From Acidobacteriota bacterium (GTDB taxonomy: Bacteria > Acidobacteriota > Terriglobia > UBA7540), in assembly GCA_003165615.1 (NCBI GenBank), contig PLWR01000212.1:1-8434 (forward strand): a stretch of DNA of 8,434 bases. The letters are read 5' to 3'. The number at the start of each line of letters is the position of its first letter. Within the stretch, counting starts at the first letter, position 1. The notes beneath the pieces were generated by a model. The model was not told the DNA's origin. It searched no databases and saw nothing but the letters and a program-made list of their open reading frames with translations. A program made the position numbers and the translations under genes. Below are positions 1-5,225 of the stretch, piece after piece.

Positions 1-329
1 ACCGCGCCAAGGCCTTGCGGGTCCTCCGCTCGCGGCTCTATGAACTGGAGTTGCAGAACCAGCAGAAGCAGATTATCGAGGAGCGACGCTCGATGATTGG
101 CTCGGGCGACCGCAGTGAAAAGATCCGGACCTACAACTATCCTCAGAATCGAGTGACGGATCATCGCATCGGGCTCACTCTGCACCAACTTGACCGCATT
201 ATCGAAGGCAAAATGGACGACATCATCGATGCGCTTATTGCCCACTACCAGTCAGAGAAATTAAAGCAACCTCCCCCGCGCGAGCGAGGGCAGGACGAAG
301 CGCCCTCCGCACTCACCGACTGGACTTGA
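1..329 (+). CDS. prfA: Peptide chain release factor 1, C-terminal part (5' end outside window)
   Basis: This is the last ~108 codons of a class I release factor; the reading frame is open from base 3 to the TGA at 327-329. Release factor 1 recognises UAA/UAG stop codons on the ribosome and triggers peptide release. The visible part carries the conserved family C-terminus: [12 protein letters not shown], then an [21 protein letters not shown] block, then [22 protein letters not shown], which follows the RF1 pattern (LTLxxLdxixeGkLdxlI) more closely than RF2. The GGQ catalytic loop and the stop-codon-reading motif lie upstream of the window and cannot be checked. The adjacent prmC, whose product methylates the GGQ glutamine, supports the call. 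The last ~20 residues after HYQSEKLK are a proline- and charge-rich tail not expected to be conserved. The TGA stop overlaps the first unit of the heptamer array at 329-363. Confidence 0.93.
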   Translation, partial: RAKALRVLRSRLYELELQNQQKQIIEERRSMIGSGDRSEKIRTYNYPQNRVTDHRIGLTLHQLDRIIEGKMDDIIDALIAHYQSEKLKQPPPRERGQDEAPSALTDWT

Positions 330-468
330 CGATTGTCGATTTTCGATAGTCGATTGTCGATTGAACCAAAGTATGCGTTCAGTTGTAGGTTTTCAGTAAA
401 GGCCTTTACCAACTGCGGATGACTGGTAAATGGCGACGTTCAATCGGCAATCGAAAATCGGCAACACT
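329..468. repeat. Inverted pair of 7-bp tandem arrays filling the prfA-prmC spacer
   Basis: Left array, 329-363: five heptamers in exact register, ACGATTG, TCGATTT, TCGATAG, TCGATTG, TCGATTG. Right array, 441-468: four heptamers in the opposite orientation, CAATCGG, CAATCGA, AAATCGG, CAACACT. Reverse-complemented, the right arm matches left units 1-4 in the same order, including the unit ending TTT, so the arms are homologous over 28 bp. Two of the differences in units 2-4 would be G-U wobbles in RNA. The array begins on the last base of the prfA stop codon and ends one base before the preferred prmC start at 470. The centre (364-440) holds a perfect 14-bp palindrome at 396-409 and complementary AGTTG (381-385) and CAACT (410-414). 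The whole spacer could fold into one long hairpin. Confidence 0.85.
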
Positions 469-469
469 G

Positions 470-1348
470 ATGCAGCTCCGCGCCACACTTCGGCAAGGAC
501 TCCAAACCCTTCTCGCCCAACAGGTGCCTTCCGCGCAACTCGCCGCAGAATTGCTGCTCATGCACGTTCTGGGGTGCGATCGCGCCTACCTCCACACTCA
601 CGCGGACGAGGACGTGCCGGCGGAATCCCTCCAGCGCTATTTTCATCTGATCGAAGAGCGGACCACGGGCAAACCCAGCCAATACATCACCGGCCATCAG
701 GAATTTTGGGGGTTGGATTTTGAGGTGACGCCGGACGTGCTGATTCCACGCCCGGAGACGGAACACATCGTGGAGTGCGTGCTCGCACTGGGGCACCGGC
801 AGGGCTACGCGAAGGACGCGCGCCTGCGGATGGTGGATGTGGGTACAGGGTCGGGATGCATCGCCCTGGCCCTGGCTTCAGAATTCCCCCGGGCGATTTT
901 GTTCGGCGGGGATATTTCCCGCCCCGCCCTGGTGGTGGCTTCGCGCAACGCGGTGCGTCTCGGGATGCCGGAGCGCGTTAAATTTCTGGAGAGCGATCTA
1001 TTAACGCGGCTGCTGGAGCCCGATTTGGCGGGGACTTTTGACTTTGTCCTCTCCAACCCCCCCTACGTCGGCAGGCACGAAGTTGACAAGGTCCAGCGTG
1101 AAGTGCGCGAGTTCGAGCCACGCATAGCCTGGGGTGGCGACCTCGAGCGCGGAGAGGAAGTCTACGCGCTACTGTTCCCGCAAGCGCTCCAGGCCCTGAA
1201 ATCAGGCGGCCATGTTGTGGTGGAAATCGGTTACAACATGCGCGACCGCGTGCTGGCGTTGCTGGGCGAGGAATGGGGCGAAATCCAGGTGACCCCGGAC
1301 TTGGCGGGAATTCCACGGGTCGTTAGTGCGATGAAAGGACGTCCGTAG
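470..1348 (+). CDS. prmC: Release factor glutamine N5-methyltransferase
   Basis: PrmC (HemK) uses S-adenosylmethionine in the cytoplasm to methylate the glutamine of the GGQ motif in release factors 1 and 2. From the start at 470 it is 292 aa, normal for the family. The N-terminal helical domain (about residues 1-75) is followed by the conserved QYITGHQEFWGLDF / LIPRPETE segment (71-98), SAM-binding motif I VDVGTGSGCIALA (122-134), the acidic D148 of motif II, and the catalytic NPPY at 196-199 that holds the substrate amide. The C-terminus keeps the GGHVVVEIGY block. An upstream ATG at 419 would add 17 residues encoded by the right arm of the inverted repeat, so I prefer ATG 470; neither start has a clear Shine-Dalgarno. 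It lies directly behind prfA, the gene of its substrate, a common pairing. Its last codons (CGT CCG TAG) lie within or next to the first unit of the next heptamer array. Confidence 0.95.
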   Translation: MQLRATLRQGLQTLLAQQVPSAQLAAELLLMHVLGCDRAYLHTHADEDVPAESLQRYFHLIEERTTGKPSQYITGHQEFWGLDFEVTPDVLIPRPETEHIVECVLALGHRQGYAKDARLRMVDVGTGSGCIALALASEFPRAILFGGDISRPALVVASRNAVRLGMPERVKFLESDLLTRLLEPDLAGTFDFVLSNPPYVGRHEVDKVQREVREFEPRIAWGGDLERGEEVYALLFPQALQALKSGGHVVVEIGYNMRDRVLALLGEEWGEIQVTPDLAGIPRVVSAMKGRP

Positions 1349-1447
1349 TCCGTGGTCCGTTGTCAGTCGCAAACCGTAACGAGGTGTTGGGGGCCATATG
1401 AGGAAAGAGCGACTGAGAACAACGGACCACTGACAACGGACAACGGA
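1342..1447. repeat. Second inverted heptamer-array pair, filling the prmC-dinB spacer
   Basis: Left array, 1342-1369: TCCGTAG, TCCGTGG, TCCGTTG, TCAGTCG, four 7-mers in register; the TAG of the first unit is the prmC stop codon. Right array, 1420-1447: CAACGGA, CCACTGA, CAACGGA, CAACGGA, the reverse complement of the same unit type (TCCGTTG/TCAGTGG), with a degenerate fifth unit at 1413-1419. Bases 1349-1369 can pair with 1427-1447 at 19 of 21 positions. The array ends two bases before the dinB ATG at 1450. The unit sequence differs from the TCGATTG unit of the prfA-prmC spacer, but period, polarity (TC-first units pointing inward) and placement are the same. Confidence 0.85.
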
Positions 1448-1449
1448 CG

Positions 1450-2658
1450 ATGCTCCGCCAAATTCTTCACGTCGACATGGACGCCTTCTTCGTTTCGGTG
1501 GAGGAGCTTGAAAACCCTTCGCTCAAAGGGAAGGCTGTGATCGTGGGCGCGGACCCGGACGGCCGCGGCGTAGTGGCGGCGGCAAGCTACGAGGCGCGCA
1601 AGTTCGGCGTGCATTCAGCCATGCCCATTGGCAAGGCCAAGAAACTTTGCCCGCATGCGATTTTCCTGCGCGGGCAGCATCGCAAGTACGGCGAGTATTC
1701 ACGCCAGATCCACCGCATCTTCGAAGAATTCACACCCGTGGTGGAAATGGTTTCCATTGATGAAGCCTACCTTGACCTCACCGGGTGCGAGCGCCTGCAC
1801 GGATCGGCGTTTCGCGGCGCTGATCGGTTGATCCGCACCATCAAGCAACGGACGGACCTGAATTGCTCGATCGGCCTTTCAACTTCCCACCTCGTCTCCA
1901 AAATCGCCTCCGACCAGGCAAAACCTCACGGGCTCCTTTACATTTTGCCGGGCTGCGAGCCGAGGTTTCTGGCGCCACTGCCCATACGCCGCATGCCGGG
2001 CATTGGAAAGGTGACGGAGCCGGAGCTGCGCTCGCTGGGCATCGTGACCATTGGCGACCTGCAACAGATGGGGCGGGAAAAGCTGCGGGAGGGGTTCGGT
2101 AAATTCGGTGATTGGCTCTATACCAAATCCTGCGGCCTGGACATCGAAGCCTACCAGTACGAAGAAGAGCCCAAGTCGATCAGCCATGAGACCACCTTCG
2201 ACACGGACATCGACGACCGGGAAGAAGTCGAGCGGACGCTTTCGTATTTGGCGCAACTCGTGGCCCGGCGCCTGCGCGACCATGGCCTCTTTGCGCGCAC
2301 CGTGGGGCTGAAGGTGCGCTTTGCCCCTTTCAAAACGCTGACGCGGGATGCGACGCTCGAGGAGCCCACCAACCTCGATTCCGTCATTTTCTCGAAGGTG
2401 TTGCGGCTACTCGCTGGCGCCTGGGACGGTAAGCAGAAGATCCGGTTGGTGGGGGTGCGGTCGTCAAATCTGGAACGCGGCGTGTTTCAGCGCAGCCTGA
2501 TTGACGCGGCGCAACACGAGAAGCTTGATAAGGTCCTTCAGGCGGCGGACAAGATGCGGGAAAAGTTCGGATTTGATGCGGTGCAATTGGCGCGCTCCGT
2601 CGAACCCGTCCGGCCGGCAAAGCCACGCAAACGCCGCGAGTTCCCGGGGGGGGAGTAG
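1450..2658 (+). CDS. dinB: DNA polymerase IV (Y-family translesion polymerase)
   Basis: Error-prone Y-family polymerase for lesion bypass, usually tethered to the beta sliding clamp. It is 402 aa, slightly longer than the usual ~350-400. The sequence shows the N-terminal HVDMDAFFVSVE motif with metal ligand D9 and, by alignment with the family, steric-gate F14, then the palm motif SIDEAYLDLTG with catalytic D104/E105. After that come GLSTSHLVSKIASDQAKPHG (142-161), the helix-hairpin-helix thumb MPGIGKVTEPELRSLGI (182-198), and a little-finger domain from about 240 (SISHETTFDTDI) to about 350. QRSLI at 347-351 sits where many relatives carry the clamp-binding motif QLSLF, so it is a probable degenerate clamp-binding site. 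A basic tail, KPRKRRE, ends the protein. ATG 1450 gives the canonical N-terminus and lies two bases after the inverted heptamer array; no Shine-Dalgarno is visible because the repeat occupies its place. No LexA-type operator was recognised upstream. Confidence 0.95.
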   Translation: MLRQILHVDMDAFFVSVEELENPSLKGKAVIVGADPDGRGVVAAASYEARKFGVHSAMPIGKAKKLCPHAIFLRGQHRKYGEYSRQIHRIFEEFTPVVEMVSIDEAYLDLTGCERLHGSAFRGADRLIRTIKQRTDLNCSIGLSTSHLVSKIASDQAKPHGLLYILPGCEPRFLAPLPIRRMPGIGKVTEPELRSLGIVTIGDLQQMGREKLREGFGKFGDWLYTKSCGLDIEAYQYEEEPKSISHETTFDTDIDDREEVERTLSYLAQLVARRLRDHGLFARTVGLKVRFAPFKTLTRDATLEEPTNLDSVIFSKVLRLLAGAWDGKQKIRLVGVRSSNLERGVFQRSLIDAAQHEKLDKVLQAADKMREKFGFDAVQLARSVEPVRPAKPRKRREFPGGE

Positions 2659-2757
2659 CTGGCGCCGCAGGGTAGTGGTGTCATTTGCAATTGGACCCCT
2701 TGCCAAATACCGTTCATTCCCGCAAAGATGAATCCCGTCCTTATTGCTGAGAAAGAG

Positions 2758-2867
2758 GTTCACACAGAGGGCACAGAGATGGGCTCACAGAGAGCACAGA
2801 GAAGACGCCAAATCTTCTCTGTGTTCTCTGTGGTCAATGATTTACCCTCCGTGACCTCTGTGTGAAT
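2758..2867. repeat. Long hairpin repeat of the 'cacagag' type downstream of dinB
   Basis: The outer arms 2759-2774 and 2851-2866 are inverted repeats: 12 consecutive Watson-Crick pairs, one mismatch, then three more pairs. The inner arms 2786-2805 and 2813-2832 pair over 20 bp with a single G-U and a 7-base loop. Each arm is built from imperfect CACAGAG-type units of about 9-10 bp. Repeats of this kind are familiar to me from spacers of acidobacterial, verrucomicrobial and planctomycete genomes, but I cannot verify copy number here. There is no T-tract after either stem, so it is not a standard intrinsic terminator, although it could block readthrough from dinB. It occupies the middle of the 306-bp spacer 2659-2964. 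The remaining sequence, 2659-2757 and 2868-2922, holds no gene I can see. Confidence 0.8.
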
Positions 2868-2922
2868 CGCTCTTGGGCCCTGCTCTCGTAGTGAATGACA
2901 CCGTTCGCCGCCGCAGCAAACT

Positions 2923-2959
2923 TTTGACAAATCTAAAGTTGCAGTTTAGATTTGTCAAA
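2923..2959 (+). promoter_or_regulatory. Promoter overlapped by a perfect 15-bp palindrome (probable operator)
   Basis: TTTGACAAATCTAAA (2923-2937) and its exact reverse complement (2945-2959) are separated by 7 bases. Inside them lies a consensus -35 TTGACA (2924-2929), a 17-bp spacer, and a -10-like TAGATT (2947-2952, 4 of 6 consensus). Predicted transcription starts about 6 bases before the ATG at 2965, with no Shine-Dalgarno, so the transcript would be nearly leaderless. Because the site is symmetric, the same promoter elements exist on the minus strand. Perfect arms across both promoter hexamers suggest a dimeric repressor site, perhaps two adjacent sites. No regulator gene is adjacent and I cannot name the family. 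Confidence 0.7.
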
Positions 2960-2964
2960 CCACC

Positions 2965-3513
2965 ATGAAAACCGCCTACCTCGACATTGAAACCAGCTAC
3001 GACGGGACATTCACCGATCAGCGTTTGTTCAAGGACTACAAGCATCATCGGATTACAGTGATTGGTGTGAGGATTCTGGAGGGGGCGAGCGACTCATTCA
3101 TCCAGTTGGTGGGGAACGATGTGACGCGGGCCAACTTGATGCTGGTGCTCAAGGGGGTGGAGCGATTGGTGACCTATAACGGGCGATCGATTCCCGACAA
3201 GGTGAAGGGATATGTGGGGTTTGACTTCCCCGTGATTGCAGCTCAACTGGGAGTGGTGCTCGACCAGGAGTTCGCGCACGTGGACCTATGCCCGGAATGC
3301 TGGAGGAAAGGCCTCTGGGGCGGGTTGAAGGTGGTGGAGCAGATTTTGGGGCTTAAGCGTAAACTGCCGGGAAAAGACGGAAAATGGGCCGACGAAATGT
3401 GGAAGAAATTCGAAACCACCCGCGACGAGGGCCTGAAGAATGAAGTGCTCGCCTATAACCGGGAAGATGTCATGATGCTGCGCTCGATCGAAGAGGCTTT
3501 GGAGAAAAAATAA
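2965..3513 (+). CDS. RNase H-like (YprB-type) DEDDy 3'-5' exonuclease-like protein
   Basis: A 182-aa stand-alone exonuclease-fold domain. The three acidic motifs of DEDD nucleases are present in order: YLDIET (ExoI, D7 and E9), the FDFP segment with D87 after LVTYNGRSIPD (ExoII), and YNRED with Y164 and D168 (ExoIII, YxxxD), which places it in the DEDDy class. The layout resembles the predicted exonuclease domain family exemplified by Bacillus YprB (Pfam RNase_H_2), which may act on DNA or RNA ends; the substrate cannot be told from sequence. A DLCPECWRKGLWGGLKVVE segment (107-125) is typical of this group; with only two cysteines it is not clearly a metal site. ATG 2965 follows directly after the palindromic promoter. 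The gene stands alone between dinB and the RM island, and its promoter suggests repression by a dimeric regulator. Confidence 0.8.
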   Translation: MKTAYLDIETSYDGTFTDQRLFKDYKHHRITVIGVRILEGASDSFIQLVGNDVTRANLMLVLKGVERLVTYNGRSIPDKVKGYVGFDFPVIAAQLGVVLDQEFAHVDLCPECWRKGLWGGLKVVEQILGLKRKLPGKDGKWADEMWKKFETTRDEGLKNEVLAYNREDVMMLRSIEEALEKK

Positions 3514-3579
3514 CCCGATGCGGTGTTTCCCGTTCGTGCCACGCTCCCAATTCCCGGTGGTGTCTCAGTTTGAAAATCT

Positions 3580-3610
3580 TTGGCATTGAAATTGCCCTCC
3601 TTGTGATAAT
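3580..3610 (+). promoter_or_regulatory. Candidate promoter for the restriction endonuclease gene
   Basis: A -35-like TTGGCA (3580-3585, 4 of 6 consensus) is followed by an extended -10, TG-T-GATAAT (3602-3610), with GATAAT matching 5 of 6. The 19-bp spacer is long, so the extended -10 probably carries most of the activity. The start point would fall within about 5-6 bases of the ATG at 3622, implying a very short leader with no Shine-Dalgarno. Confidence 0.5.
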
Positions 3611-3621
3611 ATTCGGCGGTC

Positions 3622-4080
3622 ATGCCGGAAGCAAGCGCAGACCCACACTATTTCGACTTTGATTTAGACCGAGGCATTCGGAATCAGGTTGTTGAGAAAC
3701 TGGAGTCGAGCCCGCTCCTTCCACTTGCGCGAGACGTGGGGCCGCAAGCCAGCGGAATCTATGCCCTGTACTACAAGAACAAGCTCGTTTATATCGGCAA
3801 GGCATCCAAGGGTACGACTAAGAGCAAGCGAACTTTACGCGCTCGCCTCTCAGAACATACTGGCAAGATCGGCTCTCGCAGAAATATTTCCGTGGAGGAT
3901 ATGAAGTGCCGGTACTTGACTTTTGCGAGTGAATGGTGGGTTTTCGCAGCCGAGTTTGCGCTTATGGTTCATTACAAACCGGAATGGAACACAAGCGGAT
4001 TCGGTAGCAAGGTGCCGGGTGTGGGGCGGCCAGGCACGGATCGTGTTAGCAAGTGGGACGAGTTATTCCCGAAAAGATGA
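3622..4080 (+). CDS. Type II restriction endonuclease, GIY-YIG fold, Eco29kI family
   Basis: A 152-aa nuclease of the GIY-YIG superfamily. SGIYALYY (44-51) and LVYIGKA (55-61) give the name motifs with tyrosines Y47 and Y57. They are followed by LRARLSEH with R75 and H79, then E111, then N123 in EWNTSGFG. The spacings R-x3-H and E-x11-N match those I recall for the Eco29kI active site (Tyr, Tyr, Arg, His, Glu, Asn). Other Eco29kI-family features are visible: the NISVEDMKCRYL block (88-99), GFGxxxPGxGR (126-136) and a C-terminal WDELFPKR. Eco29kI cuts CCGCGG as a homodimer; this protein's site is unknown. It is shorter than Eco29kI (about 214 aa), mainly because the loop between GIY and YIG is short. 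It converges on the methyltransferase operon with only 8 bp between the coding ends. The start is the only ATG before the motifs. Confidence 0.85.
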   Translation: MPEASADPHYFDFDLDRGIRNQVVEKLESSPLLPLARDVGPQASGIYALYYKNKLVYIGKASKGTTKSKRTLRARLSEHTGKIGSRRNISVEDMKCRYLTFASEWWVFAAEFALMVHYKPEWNTSGFGSKVPGVGRPGTDRVSKWDELFPKR

Positions 4081-4088
4081 CAGTGGCT

Positions 4089-4385
4089 CTATCCCCCAAA
4101 GGTTCTGGTAGACCCGGCCGAGGTCTTCTTTTTTCTTCCCCCCAAGCTATTGTGCCTGACAAGGGAATCCGCGACTGCCCTTTTGAACGCGTCGGCTTTC
4201 TCCTCTTGCGTTAACTCATGCGGCGGAAAGCGGCTTTCCATCTCTTTCCGAATAGCTTTGAATTTTGTCACCGCAGCCCGTTCTGACCGCGTACGGAGAG
4301 CTTCTTGCCCGTCCAATATCACACGGTGCGTCCCGTCCTCCGCCGATTCAAGAAAAAGCTTGCCGGGGAAAAATGATAGTTTCAC
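4089..4385 (-). CDS. 98-aa protein of unknown function, coupled to the DNA methyltransferase
   Basis: I do not recognise a named family. The gene starts with GTG at 4385-4383, overlapping the methyltransferase stop as GTGA (4-base overlap), the usual sign of translational coupling in one operon. The protein has a short hydrophobic N-terminal strand (MKLSFFPGKLFLE), a middle predicted to be helical and strongly charged (about 30-65, with TKFKAIRKEMESRFPP), a second helical stretch (LTQEEKADAFKRAVADSLVRHNSL) and a basic tail, GRKKKTSAGSTRTFGG. There are no cysteines, signal peptide or membrane segment. The basic tail would suit nucleic-acid contact, but that is inference. It ends 8 bp from the convergent endonuclease gene, so it belongs to the RM cassette by position. 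Possible roles are an accessory or specificity subunit of the methyltransferase, or a control protein, though no helix-turn-helix is evident. Confidence 0.65.
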   Translation of the reverse strand: MKLSFFPGKLFLESAEDGTHRVILDGQEALRTRSERAAVTKFKAIRKEMESRFPPHELTQEEKADAFKRAVADSLVRHNSLGGRKKKTSAGSTRTFGG

Positions 4386-5095
4386 GCCTTAACCTCTCGC
4401 TCGCAGGAATCCCCATTTCGACAGATGACCCAAAAGCAATGACGCTTTCGCGCATGGTGGGCGTTCTGCCACTTCGTTGAAACCATCGGGCCATTCCTAG
4501 TCTTGATAATCAGGTCACAGACCGTGAACCCAGCTTCTTCGGCCATTCGCATGAAGTCACAGTGAGGCCATTTCGACTTGTGGTTATTCACCATATCCGT
4601 GATTTTTGCCAGTAACAGGCCATTCGGCTTTAAGACCCGCTTGGCCTGCTTCAAAAATGGCGGATACAGGTAACTCAGGTTCCAGTTTTGATTCTTCCCG
4701 CACTCTACCGTTGCGCCAAAGTCCACGTCGAATCGCTTCCGACTTTTGTCCCGACCTTGCGGCCCTACATGCGGGGGATCGTACACGACTACGCCAAATT
4801 TGGCAGACGGCACGCCCTTCATTTCCCGATTGTCCCCCACGATTGCCGGCTTGTAACGCGGGTCAATATCCATCGAGACGACGTGACGCTTCGAACTTTT
4901 CCAGAATCGACCGGCGTTGTAGGTGGAGTCCAAAATTGGTTCAGGCGGGATGACTGCGTAGAACTTGAACATTGCTTCAAGCAGATCGCGGTCTGTCCCT
5001 TCCCATACGCTGCTAATAGGCTGATATGAACCTGCGCCGTTGCCATTCATCGGTTGGGTTTCCGTCCGGTATTCTAACGCCATTTGCTCAGGCAT
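4382..5095 (-). CDS. DNA methyltransferase (amino-methyltransferase type, DPPH motif)
   Basis: A 237-aa Rossmann-type SAM-dependent methyltransferase. A divergent motif I, ILDSTYNAGRFW (54-65), is followed by DIDP (76-79) and GD (87-88) for cofactor binding. The catalytic motif IV is YDPPHVG (105-111), then RVLKPNGLLLAKITD (153-167) and a C-terminal KWQNAHHARKRHCFWVI block (208-224). Motif I before motif IV, and a [D/N/S]PP-type motif, mark it as an enzyme that methylates an exocyclic amine (N6-adenine or N4-cytosine). The C5-cytosine PC motif is absent. Histidine as the last motif IV residue, in place of Tyr/Phe/Trp, is uncommon. In this cassette it should protect the host from the convergent Eco29kI-type endonuclease. 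ATG 5095 is the first start; ATG 5083 (residue 5) is also possible, and neither has a Shine-Dalgarno. Solitary phage or plasmid methyltransferases look similar, so the cognate pairing is inferred from position. Confidence 0.8.
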   Translation of the reverse strand: MPEQMALEYRTETQPMNGNGAGSYQPISSVWEGTDRDLLEAMFKFYAVIPPEPILDSTYNAGRFWKSSKRHVVSMDIDPRYKPAIVGDNREMKGVPSAKFGVVVYDPPHVGPQGRDKSRKRFDVDFGATVECGKNQNWNLSYLYPPFLKQAKRVLKPNGLLLAKITDMVNNHKSKWPHCDFMRMAEEAGFTVCDLIIKTRNGPMVSTKWQNAHHARKRHCFWVICRNGDSCEREVKA

Positions 5096-5225
5096 CAGAA
5101 ATAGTATCGGCTGGCTCCGGGACCAGCAAGAGGGTCGATCAAGCTAAAAGATCCAGCACCTTTATCATAGCGCAATTCCCGCTTGCGTTCGCACCGGCGT
5201 GCGGATAAAACTAAGATCGACTATC

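Larger units (their letters stand above)
3548..5181. other. Restriction-modification island flanked by a 9-bp direct repeat
   Basis: CAATTCCCG occurs at 3548-3556 and again at 5173-5181 in the same orientation, just outside a convergent three-gene RM cassette. Rows counted by hand inside the cassette run about 50-52% GC, against about 70% in a pyrC row. The direct repeat may be a target-site duplication from insertion, but no transposase, integrase or terminal inverted repeat was found, and a 9-bp match between two ~100-bp flanks can arise by chance about one time in 25. Confidence 0.45.

Noticed and set aside
329..468. CRISPR array
   Set aside because: The units are 7 bp, contiguous and without spacers, and no cas genes are present.
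419..469. Upstream ATG start for prmC at 419
   Set aside because: The extra 17 residues would be encoded by the right arm of the inverted heptamer repeat and have no family similarity.
2758..2867. Intrinsic terminator of dinB
   Set aside because: The stems are strong but no T-tract follows, so it is recorded as a repeat.
3622..3805. Minus-strand frame opposite the endonuclease (3620-3805)
   Set aside because: It overlaps the well-supported GIY-YIG gene and has no recognisable features.
5199..5225. GTG start for rnhB at 5199
   Set aside because: It adds nine residues without a ribosome binding site or family match; ATG 5226 is better.
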